Positions 1-8,752 of a stretch of DNA of 64,000 nt are shown here, one piece after another. A program made the translations under genes and the position numbers. This DNA comes from DASZHJ01 sp035517495 (GTDB lineage Bacteria; Pseudomonadota; Alphaproteobacteria; ATCC43930; CGMCC-115725). The first letter of the stretch is position 1, and every line of letters begins with the position of its first letter. The notes under the pieces are model-generated. The model had not been told where the DNA came from. It saw only the letters and a program-made list of their open reading frames with translations, and ran no database searches. Location: positions 131,801 through 195,800 of the forward strand of contig DATIYT010000075.1 in assembly GCA_035517495.1 (NCBI GenBank), written 5' to 3'.

Positions 1-1045
1 TCGCCGCGATCGCCCGCGCGTGGCGGCGGGCGAAACCGGTCTCGAACTCGGTCATGAACAGCGCTTCTTCCGCGCGCTTCTGGACATCATCCTTCATGCC
101 GGCGTTTAGGTACCAGATCGCCCACTGATCGGTGAGCGCCATGTGCACGGGGTAGGCGCGGCCGTCGATAAAGGCGATGCGGTACTTGCGATAGAGCCCG
201 TCTGTGGCTCGGTAGTCGACGAAACGCGCAAGCGCGAATTCGTCCTCCGGGCGCTCGCGCAGATAAGGCGGTATAGCCTCCGGCGCGTCGAGCTTCGCCA
301 GGCCGAGTCCGGCATGAGAATCGAGCGGCCGCACGATCAGCGGAAAGGCGCCGTTGGGCAGCAGCGCCGCAAGCGCGGAGGGATCGCGCGTCAGCGCCAT
401 CAAATCCGAGCGCGTGACGCGCGCGGTCTCCGGCATCTCGATACCCGGCGCGCCGCGCAGCAGGCGGTGAAGGCGCTCGCGCGACAGATCGAGCATGCGC
501 TCGGGCGGATTGAGGATCGGGCGGGGCCAGGTTCTGCGGATCTCGCTTAGCGCTTGCAATTGCGGGCGATGCGCTTCCGATTGCGCGATCGCCACGATCG
601 CAAGATCGTGCTCGGGCACTTCACTCGGCAGTGGCTCGTGCGGCAGCAGGTACATGGTCACGAGCTCGATATCCGATCCCTCCAGCAGGAATTCGAGCGG
701 CGCGTTGGCGCCGACGTCACCCGGGGCGGCGAAGGCGAGGAGCCGCAGGCTCGGCGCCACACTGCAGCGCGATGGATAGACCCGTTGGATTTTTAGCGCG
801 CGCGCCTGATGCGCAATCCCGACCTCGCGATCCCCGAAGATCTGCTCGACAACCGAGAGGTCCATCAGCGCCGACGCGTCCTCCGGCTGGTAAACGAAGC
901 GCCGCAGCAGATCGCGCCAGATGGGATTGAGATCGGCACCATCGAACGCAAGCTTCGAGAGCCGCGCGACGCCGAGCGGACGATTGGTATTGTCCACGCT
1001 GGTCGTCCCGTGCATTTGCTCGGCCCCGATCGGTTCCCCGTTCAT
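1..1045 (-). CDS. ATP-grasp (RimK-like) domain protein, 3' end cut by window edge
   Basis: An open frame on the minus strand starts with ATG at 1045 and stays open for 348 codons to the window edge, so the C-terminus is missing. The middle has ATP-grasp features: IVRPLDSHAGLGLAKL (a Lys/Arg-rich strand with a glycine loop), then EDEFALARFVDY and YRKYRIAFIDGRAYPVHMA, typical of the ATP-binding subdomain of RimK/glutathione-synthetase-type ligases. The first 110 residues are less recognisable. ATP-grasp enzymes join a carboxylate to an amine through an acyl phosphate; the substrate cannot be read here. Similar proteins occur in Bradyrhizobium beside TPR sulfotransferases like those at 16.6-21.5 kb. 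It diverges from the gene at 1187. The family call is fairly secure, the substrate unknown. Confidence 0.72.
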   Translation of the reverse strand, partial: MNGEPIGAEQMHGTTSVDNTNRPLGVARLSKLAFDGADLNPIWRDLLRRFVYQPEDASALMDLSVVEQIFGDREVGIAHQARALKIQRVYPSRCSVAPSLRLLAFAAPGDVGANAPLEFLLEGSDIELVTMYLLPHEPLPSEVPEHDLAIVAIAQSEAHRPQLQALSEIRRTWPRPILNPPERMLDLSRERLHRLLRGAPGIEMPETARVTRSDLMALTRDPSALAALLPNGAFPLIVRPLDSHAGLGLAKLDAPEAIPPYLRERPEDEFALARFVDYRATDGLYRKYRIAFIDGRAYPVHMALTDQWAIWYLNAGMKDDVQKRAEEALFMTEFETGFARRHARAIAA

Positions 1046-1186
1046 CCCATCGGTACTAACATCTGTAGGGTTAACAAAGCCTTGAACCGCCCTCGAAAAT
1101 GGCTGGGATTGCGGCCTTTTACCGGCCCTTAAGCGGGTGGCGCGAAGCTCGTTTCCGGGCCGTGTCGGCCTTTCCCGGGAGTGGCG

Positions 1187-2179
1187 ATGACGACGATCCT
1201 CGACTGCATCGGCGAGACCCCGCTGGTGACGCTCGGCCGCATGGTCCCGCCGGGGCGCGCAACCATCCAGGCGAAGCTCGAATTCCTGGGACCGACCGGC
1301 AGCATCAAGGACCGCATCGCCCGCTACATCATCCTCAAGGCCGAGCGCGAAGGCCTGCTGAAACCCGGCGGCACCATCATCGAGAGCACATCCGGCAATA
1401 CCGGGGCCGCGGTCGCGATGATCGCGGCGGCGCGCGGGTACCGCGCGATCCTGGTGATGCCGGCGAAAGCGAGCATCGAGAAACAGATCGCGGCGCGTGC
1501 CATGGGCGCCGAGGTCATCGTGGCGCCGCCGGACTCGAAACCCGGCGATCCCCTCCACTACGTGCAGCGCTCGCTCGACCTCGCCCGCGAGATCCCCAAT
1601 TCCTTCCGCATCAATCAGTACGACAACCCCGACAACCCCGAGGCGCACTATCTGAGCACCGGGCCTGAAATCTGGCGCCAGACCCAGGGCCGCATCGATT
1701 ATTTCGTCTGCTCCGCCAGCACCGGCGGCACGCTCTCGGGCACGGCGCGCTATCTCAGGGAGCAGAACCCCGCGCTCAAGGTCGTGATGGCGGACCCCGA
1801 CGGCTCGATTTACGCGGGATATTTCCGCACCGGCCGGGCCGAGCCGCCGAACCCGCCGCGCAAGTATCAGGTCGAAGGTGTCGGCAAGGATCACCTGGTC
1901 GACTGCATGGATTTCTCGGTGGTGGACGAGGTCATGACCTTCTGCGACCAGGACGCCTTCGGCGCGGCACGGCGGCTCGCGCGCGAGGAAGGGATTCTCG
2001 CGGGCGGCAGCTCCGGCGCCAACGTGTGGGCCTCGCTGCAACTGGCGGAGCGCCTGTCGCCCGAGAAGGTGATCGTGACGGTGCTGCCGGATTCGGGCCT
2101 CAAGTACTTCTCGAAGTTTTACGACGACCACTGGCTCGCGACCCACGTCGCCAAGCCGAGCCTGGCGCTGTCCAAATAG
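1187..2179 (+). CDS. PLP-dependent cysteine synthase / cystathionine beta-synthase-like enzyme
   Basis: A 330-residue fold-type II PLP enzyme of the OASS/CBS family. Visible motifs: GSIKDR with the PLP lysine near residue 41, STSGNTG binding the substrate carboxylate, STGGTLSG as the phosphate loop, and a C-terminal PDSGLKYFSKF stretch that resembles cystathionine beta-synthase more than CysK. It lacks CBS regulatory domains. The likely reaction is beta-replacement on serine or O-acetylserine with a thiol; the donor is uncertain. The ATG at 1187 is chosen over the in-frame GTG at 1181 because GGGAG ends 5 bases before it, while the GTG lies on that Shine-Dalgarno. It diverges from the ATP-grasp gene. 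A second family member, more CysK-like, lies at 55554. Confidence 0.85.
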   Translation: MTTILDCIGETPLVTLGRMVPPGRATIQAKLEFLGPTGSIKDRIARYIILKAEREGLLKPGGTIIESTSGNTGAAVAMIAAARGYRAILVMPAKASIEKQIAARAMGAEVIVAPPDSKPGDPLHYVQRSLDLAREIPNSFRINQYDNPDNPEAHYLSTGPEIWRQTQGRIDYFVCSASTGGTLSGTARYLREQNPALKVVMADPDGSIYAGYFRTGRAEPPNPPRKYQVEGVGKDHLVDCMDFSVVDEVMTFCDQDAFGAARRLAREEGILAGGSSGANVWASLQLAERLSPEKVIVTVLPDSGLKYFSKFYDDHWLATHVAKPSLALSK

Positions 2180-2568
2180 AGCCGTGGCGCTTAAAGCTGT
2201 CTCTTCGAAGAAGCAAACCCGACGAAGCCCAGGAAACCCATCGCACGAGCGATTTAGGATTCTACCACGAAGACACGAAGATCACGAAGAGGAAACGTTT
2301 GACGTGTCTTCGTGTCCTTCGCGCCTTCGTGGTGAAACTTTTGAATCCGGATTGCTTCGCCTTTGGCCCGCAATGACGGGGTTGCGGGCCGATCTCTGAA
2401 GGCCGTCTTCCCCCTAATCCCCCTAATCCCCCACATCCCCTTCCTCTGTTGGTTCCGCGCGCTTTGACCGCAAACCGGGATGAGCCGGTAGCGCCCGTGC
2501 GAAATCCCTGCCGGTGCGGCTCTCCCCCCGGTATGATGAGGAGGACGCGTGCAAAAGGAGATGGTGCC
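2180..2568. repeat. Intergenic region with CACGAAG-type palindromic repeat
   Basis: No gene was recognised in this 389-bp gap. At 2264-2333 ACCACGAAG is mirrored by CTTCGTGGT around further CACGAAG units, giving a long hairpin. It is followed at about 2340-2390 by a GATTGCTTCG...CGCAATGACGG fragment related to the element at 3660-3750. Such composite extragenic palindromes are common in environmental proteobacterial genomes. The 3' part is the leader of the dioxygenase gene at 2569. Confidence 0.6.
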
Positions 2569-3630
2569 GTGAGCACGACCGTGATCGGCGGCGCGATGCT
2601 GCCGCATGCCCCGCAATTCTTCACCATGCCGGAGACCGAGGATCGCGAGACCGTTGCCCGGGTCCGGGAGATCGCCGCCGACATCGGCGAAAGGCTCCGC
2701 GCGCTCAAGCCCGATCTCTGGGTCCTGTTCTCCAACGATCACGTCGAGCAATTCTTCCATCAGGCGGCGCCACCCTTCACCATTCACGTGGGCGGCGAGG
2801 CCAGCGGTGAATTCGCCGGCCGCAAATTTCACTGGAAGATCGCGAGCGAGATCGCATTCGAGCTGGTGCGCGATCTCTATCGCCAGGGCTTCGACCCCGC
2901 CTTCACCAGCACGGCCAGGATCGACTATGCGATGGGCATTCCGCTGACCCATCTCGGTCACACCGAGGCGGTGCTGCCGATTTTCGTCAACGCCTACCTG
3001 CCGCCGCAGCCGACGGTCGAGCGCTGCTATGCCTTTGGACAGGCGGTGGCGCGCGCGGTCACCAGCATGCGGCTCCGCACCGTCGTGCTTGCAAGCGGCG
3101 GCATGTCGCATTTCCCCGGCACCGACCGCTACGGGAACCCAGAGCTCGCGTGGGACAAGCAGGTGCTCGCTCAGCTCGCGACGGGCAACCTCAAATCGCT
3201 GATCGGGCACAGCGAGGCCGAGCTCGACCGGACCGGCAATATCGAGCTGCGCTGCTGGGCTTGCGCGGCGGGCGCCCTCGGCGAGCGCAAGCCCGACATC
3301 GTGTCGCTGGACCCGAGCTGGCACCATAACTATGCCTCCCTCGCCTGGTTCGGGGGCGAGGAAGCGCGCGAGCAACCGCACTATCCCTCGATCAAGCCGG
3401 AGCTGGTGGAGTTGACGGCAGCGCTGCATGCAATCGCTCACGATGAGGCCGCACGCGCCGCCTACATCGCCGATCCCACCGCCTACGCCGCTCGCTACCC
3501 GCTCGCCGCGGAGCAGCGCACCGCCCTTGTCGCGCTCGACGTGCCGGCGATGGTCGCGATCGGCGTGCACCCGCTGGTGCCATTTCTCGCGAACCTCCAG
3601 GTGCAGCGGCTGCGAGCGCCAAAGCGCTAA
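2569..3630 (+). CDS. Class III extradiol ring-cleavage dioxygenase, LigB domain fused to LigA-like tail
   Basis: The product (353 residues from GTG 2569) has the LigB fold of type II extradiol dioxygenases, which open catechol-type rings with non-haem Fe(II) and O2. Candidate iron ligands are His13 in MLPHAPQF and His58 in SNDHVEQF, with a later Glu; GGMSHFPG is another family signature. The last 90 or so residues (ELTAALHAIAHDEAARAAY to HPLVPF) resemble the small LigA subunit of protocatechuate 4,5-dioxygenase, so both subunits seem fused. GGAG at 2557-2560 sits 8 bases before GTG 2569; an in-frame ATG at 2533 is a weaker alternative. The convergent VOC and amidohydrolase genes also suit aromatic catabolism. 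The substrate is unknown. Confidence 0.85.
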   Translation: MSTTVIGGAMLPHAPQFFTMPETEDRETVARVREIAADIGERLRALKPDLWVLFSNDHVEQFFHQAAPPFTIHVGGEASGEFAGRKFHWKIASEIAFELVRDLYRQGFDPAFTSTARIDYAMGIPLTHLGHTEAVLPIFVNAYLPPQPTVERCYAFGQAVARAVTSMRLRTVVLASGGMSHFPGTDRYGNPELAWDKQVLAQLATGNLKSLIGHSEAELDRTGNIELRCWACAAGALGERKPDIVSLDPSWHHNYASLAWFGGEEAREQPHYPSIKPELVELTAALHAIAHDEAARAAYIADPTAYAARYPLAAEQRTALVALDVPAMVAIGVHPLVPFLANLQVQRLRAPKR

Positions 3631-3654
3631 TCTGGGCACGATAGCCGCCGCCGG

Positions 3655-3755
3655 TATCGTCTTTGCGAGGAGGCAAAACCGACGAAGCAATCCAGCGGCA
3701 AGCGACGTGCCGCGAACTTCTGGATTGCTTGGCCTGCGGCTCGCAATGACGAAGA
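3655..3755. repeat. Extragenic palindrome, GCAATCCA/TGGATTGC type
   Basis: AAGCAATCCA at 3685-3694 is mirrored by TGGATTGCTT at 3721-3730, with outer partial arms TTTGCGAGG and CTCGCAATG. It lies between two convergent genes. It looks like the common alphaproteobacterial intergenic repeat with GAAGCAATCC arms; a degraded relative lies near 2340-2390. Confidence 0.65.
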
Positions 3756-3786
3756 AACCGGTAACGATTCTACGCTCTACTCTCGC

Positions 3787-4212
3787 TCAGCTCCTCCGCT
3801 TCACCGCGGCGCCGTTGACCCAGAATTCCGGCGTCTCGCCGTAGGGCTTGGTGATCAGCTCGAACAAATGGCCGTTGGGGTCGTGAAAATAGAAGCCGCG
3901 ACCGCCATAGAGACGGTTGATCTCGCCGGGCCCGCTGTCGTCGAACTCGGCGTAGAACCTGATGCCGGCGGCCTTGACGCGCGCGAGTGCCGCATCGAAT
4001 TCCGCGTCGCTCACCAGAAAAGCGCAATGCATCGAGCGGATCGCCCGCTCTCCGGCGTCCGCAAAATCGATGATGACGCCGTTGCCGGTGCTGAGCGGAA
4101 CGAACGGCCCCCAGTCCTTCCCCACCTTCACGCCCAGAATATCGGCGAGAAACCGCGCCGACGCGCGGTGATCCTTCGCGGGGATGATCATATGGTTGAG
4201 ATCGACGGACAT
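3787..4212 (-). CDS. VOC superfamily (glyoxalase/dioxygenase fold) protein
   Basis: A 141-residue protein with the paired beta-alpha-beta-beta-beta units of the vicinal oxygen chelate fold. It begins MSVDLNHMIIPAKDH, where the His of NHMIIP is the usual first metal ligand; ARFLADILG is the typical helix. The second module contains GGRGFYFHDPNGHLFELITKP, with His and Glu metal ligands in the order DPNGHLFE. VOC proteins include glyoxalase I, extradiol dioxygenases and fosfomycin-resistance enzymes; a single-domain protein of this size cannot be assigned a substrate. It starts 27 bases after the amidohydrolase stop on the same strand, so they are probably co-transcribed. Confidence 0.85.
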   Translation of the reverse strand: MSVDLNHMIIPAKDHRASARFLADILGVKVGKDWGPFVPLSTGNGVIIDFADAGERAIRSMHCAFLVSDAEFDAALARVKAAGIRFYAEFDDSGPGEINRLYGGRGFYFHDPNGHLFELITKPYGETPEFWVNGAAVKRRS

Positions 4213-4239
4213 CGCGAAGTTCCGTTGTTCGCCGGCCCC

Positions 4240-5361
4240 TCAGTTGAGGCCGTAGAACTTCATCGCGCCGCCGGCCATCACGTCATGCTTCGCCTGGGGC
4301 GAAAGTCCCGCGATACGTTCCGCGAGCATCGTCGGCGCCCCCGGGAAAAAACCGTCGCGATGCGGATAGTCGGTCGCCCAGAGGATTTTTTGCGGGCCGA
4401 TATACTCCGCAAGCACGCCGATCGAGCCTTCGACCGGCTCGAAGGAAATCCAGCAATTGCGCCTGAATAAATCGCTCGGCCGCATCTTGAGCCCGGAATC
4501 GTTGAAGCCCTTGTCGTCAAAGTGCCGGTCCATGCGGTCGAGCCACGGCGCGATCCAGCCGCCGCCGGATTCGAGGAAGGCGACGCGGAGCCTCGGATGG
4601 CGCTCGACGACGCCGCCCCAGATCATGCTCATGGCGGCGAGCATCATCTCCATGGTGTGCGAGATGATGTGCTGCGCGCCGCGTCCGTCGAAGCGGTCGA
4701 TTCCAACTGTCGGCATGCCGCTGTTGCCGCCCTCATGCAGGCCGATGGAGAAGTCGAGATCTTCAGCGGCACTCCAGAACGGGTCGTAGATGCGATCGTG
4801 CAGCTTGTGGTCGTTGTAGGGATTGGGCCTGAGGAACCCGCCGCGAAACCCCAGCTCGCGCCGGGCGAAGCGCATCTCCTCGATCGCGGCCTCGATCGAC
4901 TGCAGCGGCAGCATGGCGATGCCGAACAAGCGGTCGGGGTAAGGCTTGCAGTAGTCGGCAAGCCAGCGGTTGTAGGCCCGGCACATCGCCGCGGCGAAAG
5001 CGGGATCGTGCACCGCGCCCGCGAACAGGCCGAGGCTCGGATAGAGGAACGCCGCGTCGATCCCGTCCAGATCCATGTCGGGAATCCGGGCGTGCGGATC
5101 GAAGCCGCCCTTGCGGCCGTCTTCGTAGGCCATCGCCTCCGCGACGACGGTGCCCTGGCGGGCGCCCACTCCGCCGATGCCGCCGAAACCCTGCGTGCTG
5201 CCGAGAATCTGTTCCTCGAGGAGCAGGCGATCCTTGCCGTTCTTGTCCTTGACCAGCTTTGGCGCGCGCTCGCGGTAGCGGGGATCGAGATAATCGTTCC
5301 AGAGGCTGAACGGCTCCAGCACGTGGCCGTCCGCGTCGATCAGGTTGTAAGTGCGGCTCAT
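4240..5361 (-). CDS. Amidohydrolase-2 family (ACMSD-like) metal-dependent hydrolase/decarboxylase
   Basis: A 373-residue TIM-barrel metalloenzyme. It starts MSRTYNLIDADGHVLEP, with the D-x-D-G-H first metal motif, has HEGGN in the middle (a metal-binding His), and ends with WATDYPHRDG, carrying the conserved Asp and His of the family. The class includes aminocarboxymuconate-semialdehyde decarboxylase, gamma-resorcylate decarboxylase and related hydrolases of ring-cleavage products. With an extradiol dioxygenase and a VOC protein next door, a role in aromatic catabolism is plausible but inferred. GGGAG lies 8 bases before ATG 5361. The exact reaction is unknown. Confidence 0.82.
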   Translation of the reverse strand: MSRTYNLIDADGHVLEPFSLWNDYLDPRYRERAPKLVKDKNGKDRLLLEEQILGSTQGFGGIGGVGARQGTVVAEAMAYEDGRKGGFDPHARIPDMDLDGIDAAFLYPSLGLFAGAVHDPAFAAAMCRAYNRWLADYCKPYPDRLFGIAMLPLQSIEAAIEEMRFARRELGFRGGFLRPNPYNDHKLHDRIYDPFWSAAEDLDFSIGLHEGGNSGMPTVGIDRFDGRGAQHIISHTMEMMLAAMSMIWGGVVERHPRLRVAFLESGGGWIAPWLDRMDRHFDDKGFNDSGLKMRPSDLFRRNCWISFEPVEGSIGVLAEYIGPQKILWATDYPHRDGFFPGAPTMLAERIAGLSPQAKHDVMAGGAMKFYGLN

Positions 5362-5522
5362 GGGCGCTGCTCCCTGCTGTTGGCACGCCGATACGAGGCA
5401 CGAAAGCGGTCCGACCTATGTCCGCGGGGGCACGGAAAGCACCCCGCGCACCGCCCCGGAATTATAGACGGCCTCGGTGGACTCGCAAACGACGGGGTTT
5501 GGAGAATTGCCGCTCCGATCCG

Positions 5523-6737
5523 CTATTTCGGCGCGGTGACCGCTAGAGAGAGTTCCGCTTTGGGGCTGCGCAGGGCCAATAGGGCCATAAACGACCCGCC
5601 GGCCAGGAAACTCGACATTAGCAGAGCCGCCACTGGGCCGTATTTGTCGAGGACCAATCCGAAGAGAAGCGGCGCGGCGCCCTGGAGGAGGCGGGCCGGT
5701 GCTGCCAGCAGCCCAGTACGTAGTCCATAGCCAGCGGGCCCGAACATCGCGAGTGGTAATGTGCCGCGAGCGATCGTGAGAAGGCCATTCCCACCGCCAT
5801 GCAGGAGCACGAACGGTACGGCGAGGATGGGTCCAAAAAACATGAGTAACGCGGCGCCGATCGGATGCAAAATGGTCGAGAGCCGAGCGGAGAGCATGGG
5901 CGCGGTCCGCTTTAGCAACGTGAATTCGACGACGCGCGCGGCCACCTGCGCCGGACCCACGAGAGAACCCGCGAGTACCGCTGTCGCCGCCGATGCGCCT
6001 AGCGCTTCGAGAAGACGGGGTAGATGCGCTGCATAAGCCGTTGTTACGAACCACATCGCGCCAAAGACCGCTGCCAGAATTATCATCGTCCACGGCACAG
6101 CGGCTGGCGCCGCTTCACCTGTAGCCTCGACCGGCGAGATTGGCGGCGCTTTCGGCACAAGCAACCGATTGAGAGGTAGCCCGATCAGCAGGTGCAGAGC
6201 AGCCCAGACGACGCAGGCACCGCGCCAACCAAGTGTACTCAGTAAGTAGGCGCTCGTCGGCCACCCGACGGTGCTGGAGAAACCGGCGAAGAGCGTGATG
6301 CCGGTGATCGCGTTCCGCGCCCTGAGACCGTACAAGCCCGTAACAGTTGCGAAGGCGGCCTCGTAAAGGCCGAAACCCATGCCCACGCCGATGACCATCC
6401 AGGCCAACACTAATCCGCTAAGGCCGGAAGCCTGGGAAAGTAGGAGCAACCCCGCGGCGAACACGAGGCTGGTCGCCGCCAGTACATCCCGCCCGCCGCG
6501 CCGATCGATCGTGCGGCCTGCCCAGGGGCCCAGCACGCCCGAGAGCAGCAGCGCCGCCGAAAAGACGCCGAAAAACCAGGCGTGCGACAGATGCAGCTCG
6601 GCCGAGATCGTGTCCGCGAAGACCGCCGGTATGTAATAGGTCGAGGCCCAGGCGAGTGTCTGCGTAATCCCGATGGTCGAGACGACGACAACGCGGTGGC
6701 GTCGAACTCCCACCCTGCCTATTTGGATGGTTTCCAT
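5523..6737 (-). CDS. MFS transporter, last gene of the ars operon
   Basis: About 404 residues with roughly twelve hydrophobic segments, GRTIDRRGGRDVL as the loop 2-3 signature of the major facilitator superfamily, and a pseudo-repeat DKYGPVAALL in the second half. It is the fifth gene of the arsenic operon: ATG 6737 lies 19 bases inside the end of arsM, so the two are translationally coupled. A GTG near 6713 is an alternative start. MFS proteins in ars operons (for example ArsK) export trivalent arsenicals; here it could export methylated or inorganic arsenic, inferred from position only. No ArsB or Acr3 pump is encoded nearby, so this may be the active efflux step. Confidence 0.8.
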   Translation of the reverse strand: METIQIGRVGVRRHRVVVVSTIGITQTLAWASTYYIPAVFADTISAELHLSHAWFFGVFSAALLLSGVLGPWAGRTIDRRGGRDVLAATSLVFAAGLLLLSQASGLSGLVLAWMVIGVGMGFGLYEAAFATVTGLYGLRARNAITGITLFAGFSSTVGWPTSAYLLSTLGWRGACVVWAALHLLIGLPLNRLLVPKAPPISPVEATGEAAPAAVPWTMIILAAVFGAMWFVTTAYAAHLPRLLEALGASAATAVLAGSLVGPAQVAARVVEFTLLKRTAPMLSARLSTILHPIGAALLMFFGPILAVPFVLLHGGGNGLLTIARGTLPLAMFGPAGYGLRTGLLAAPARLLQGAAPLLFGLVLDKYGPVAALLMSSFLAGGSFMALLALRSPKAELSLAVTAPK

Positions 6738-7495
6738 CCTTCGATGATAGCCGAAGCGACGTAATTCTCGACGCCGCGGCCCGGCGCCCAGGTTGCGATC
6801 AGATCGCGACTCTCCGGCTTGATGGTGACGCGGATGTCGGTGAAGCCGGCATCCCGCAGCCACGCTTTGATCTTGTGTGCCGGCGCCGCTCCAACGACAC
6901 AGCCACAGATGAGCGTGGGATCGGCGGCAAGCTCAGGCGATAGCGGTGCGGTGTTCACCACGTCAGAGATCGCGAGGCGTCCGCCCGGCTTGAGCACGCG
7001 GAACGCCTCGCAGAAGACCTGCGCCTTGTCCGGAACCAAGTTGATGACGCAGTTCGACAGGATCACATCGGCGGTGTTGTCGGCGATCGGCAGGTGCTCG
7101 ATCTCGCCGAGCCGGAATTCCACGTTGCTGGCCCCGACCTTGGACGCATTCTCACGCGCCTTGGCCAGCATCTCGTGAGTCATATCGACGCCGATAACCC
7201 GGCCATTCGGACCAACCTGCGTCGCCGCCAGGAAACAATCAAAGCCAGTGCCGCTGCCCAGATCGACAACGACTTCACCGGGTTTCATCGCGGCGATCGC
7301 TTGCGGATTGCCGCAGCCGAGGCCAAGATTTGCGCCATCGGGGACAGCCGCGAGTTCCTCTGCCGAGTAGCCCATATGCAACGACTTGCTGCCAGCAGCG
7401 GCCGTGACCGAGCCTTCGCAGCAACTGGATTTCGAGCCGACTGCAATGCCGCCGTAGCGGGCGCGGACCATTTCCTTGGTTTCGTTGGTGTCCAT
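6719..7495 (-). CDS. arsM: Arsenite S-adenosylmethionine methyltransferase
   Basis: A 258-residue class I methyltransferase with motif I VVDLGSGTGFDCFLA and the ArsM cysteine set: Cys61 in GLGCGNP, Cys149 in SNCVINL and Cys199 in CGCVVGA, which hold As(III) in this family, plus an N-terminal CysCys pair at 25-26. It methylates arsenite stepwise with SAM to mono-, di- and possibly trimethylated forms, some of them volatile. AAGGA lies 8 bases before ATG 7495. It follows the aquaporin gene by 19 bases and overlaps the MFS gene. The three cysteines and the operon make the call secure. Confidence 0.93.
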   Translation of the reverse strand: MDTNETKEMVRARYGGIAVGSKSSCCEGSVTAAAGSKSLHMGYSAEELAAVPDGANLGLGCGNPQAIAAMKPGEVVVDLGSGTGFDCFLAATQVGPNGRVIGVDMTHEMLAKARENASKVGASNVEFRLGEIEHLPIADNTADVILSNCVINLVPDKAQVFCEAFRVLKPGGRLAISDVVNTAPLSPELAADPTLICGCVVGAAPAHKIKAWLRDAGFTDIRVTIKPESRDLIATWAPGRGVENYVASAIIEGWKPSK

Positions 7496-7514
7496 GGCCG
7501 TGTCCTTTCCTTGA

Positions 7515-8231
7515 TCAGGTAAGCGGATGTGTGTGCCGGCGCAGAAGCGGCAGCGCCAGCACGACCGCAACGAGTTGCGCCAGAATGAATCCAGGCGCGT
7601 CGGCCGGGCGAATGCCGGCGAAGGTATCGGTTAGGCCTCGCGCGATCGTCACCGCCGGGTTCGCAAATGAGGTTGAGGCGGTGAACCAATAGGCGCCGGT
7701 GATATATGCCCCGACCGCGAACGCAGTGACGGGCGCGGCGTGCGTACGGCATCCCCAGATTGTCGCCAGCAGCCCGAAGGTGGCGACTATCTCCGCAATC
7801 CACTGCCCGACACCCGAGCGGATGTGCGTCGAAAGCTGCAACACCGGCAGCTCGAACATCACATGCGCGAGCCAAACACCGACGATTGCGCCGGCAATCT
7901 GGGCCACGATGTAGCCCGGAACCAACCGCCAGCGCAGGCCGCCTGTCAACGCGGCGGCGAGCGTGACTGCCGGGTTCATGTGCGCGCCGGAGCGCGGGCC
8001 AAAGGCGAGGATCAGCGCCACGAGCGCGCCGCCCGTGGCGATCGCATTGACCAAGAGAGCAAGGCCCACGTTGCCGCCGCACAATCGCTCGGCCATGATT
8101 CCGGAGCCGACGACGCCGATCAGCAGAAAGGCCGTCGCAATGCACTCCACGGCCACGACCTCGGTCATCGAATGCGCGAGCGCGCCCACATGATGCGCCG
8201 ATACCGCTTTTGCGACGGTTGCGGTGGTCAC
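7515..8231 (-). CDS. aqpS: Aquaglyceroporin of the arsenic operon (AqpS type)
   Basis: A 238-residue MIP-family channel with six hydrophobic segments and both half-pore motifs, GAHMNPAVT and SFANPAVT. In Sinorhizobium meliloti, AqpS takes the place of ArsB: arsenite made by ArsC leaves the cell down its gradient through the channel. The same reading fits here because the gene sits directly behind arsC. Its GTG start at 8231 overlaps the arsC stop in a GTGA junction, so translation is coupled. The loop residues that set pore size cannot be judged by eye. Confidence 0.9.
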   Translation of the reverse strand: MTTATVAKAVSAHHVGALAHSMTEVVAVECIATAFLLIGVVGSGIMAERLCGGNVGLALLVNAIATGGALVALILAFGPRSGAHMNPAVTLAAALTGGLRWRLVPGYIVAQIAGAIVGVWLAHVMFELPVLQLSTHIRSGVGQWIAEIVATFGLLATIWGCRTHAAPVTAFAVGAYITGAYWFTASTSFANPAVTIARGLTDTFAGIRPADAPGFILAQLVAVVLALPLLRRHTHPLT

Positions 8232-8752
8232 GACGCCTGCCCTTCAATGGCGTCGTCGCGCAGACGGCCGATGGCCTCAACCCGGCTCGTCAAGGTCATG
8301 CGATCGAGCTTGTCGATCGGCAGGTTCACAAAAATCTTGATGCGCCTTTCCAGCGCGCCGAACGCGTCGCGGAACGCGAGCATGCGCTCGGTCTCGGAAC
8401 CATCGACGGCGGCAGGATCGGCGACGCCCCAATGTGCGGAAACCGGTCGACCTGGCCAGACCGGACAGACTTCGCCGGCGGCCTGATCGCACACGGTGAA
8501 TACGAAATCCATAACTGGCGCGTCCGGCGCCGCGAACTCATTCCAGGATTTCGAGCGGACGCCTCGCGTAGGCAAACCCAATTCCGTCAGCAGTTGTAAG
8601 GCGAGAGGATGGACCGCGCCCTTGGGAAAGCTGCCTGCGCTGTAGCCCTTGAACTGCCCCTTGCCCCAATGGTCGATGAGGCTTTCGGCGAGAATGCTGC
8701 GCGCGGAGTTGCCAGTGCAGAGGAACAGCACGTTGTAGATTCTTACCGGCAT
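8228..8752 (-). CDS. arsC: Arsenate reductase, thioredoxin-coupled LMW-phosphatase type
   Basis: A 174-residue low-molecular-weight tyrosine-phosphatase fold. The catalytic loop CTGNSARS holds Cys12 and Arg18 (CX5R). Cys88 and Cys95 in VCDQAAGEVCP have the seven-residue spacing of the redox relay cysteines of pI258-type ArsC, and Asp112 in VADPA is a good general acid. It reduces As(V) to As(III), with thioredoxin restoring the final disulfide. Its ATG at 8752 shares one base with the arsR stop (TGATG). The arsenite produced is then the substrate of AqpS, ArsM and possibly the MFS pump. Confidence 0.95.
   Translation of the reverse strand: MPVRIYNVLFLCTGNSARSILAESLIDHWGKGQFKGYSAGSFPKGAVHPLALQLLTELGLPTRGVRSKSWNEFAAPDAPVMDFVFTVCDQAAGEVCPVWPGRPVSAHWGVADPAAVDGSETERMLAFRDAFGALERRIKIFVNLPIDKLDRMTLTSRVEAIGRLRDDAIEGQAS

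Noticed and set aside
2254..3690. A 478-codon open frame on the minus strand across the dioxygenase gene
   Set aside because: It is Arg/Gly/Ala-rich with no domain and is fully antisense to a gene with clear catalytic motifs; long antisense frames are normal at this GC content.
4522..5730. A 402-codon plus-strand frame
   Set aside because: It is antisense to the amidohydrolase, which has intact metal motifs.
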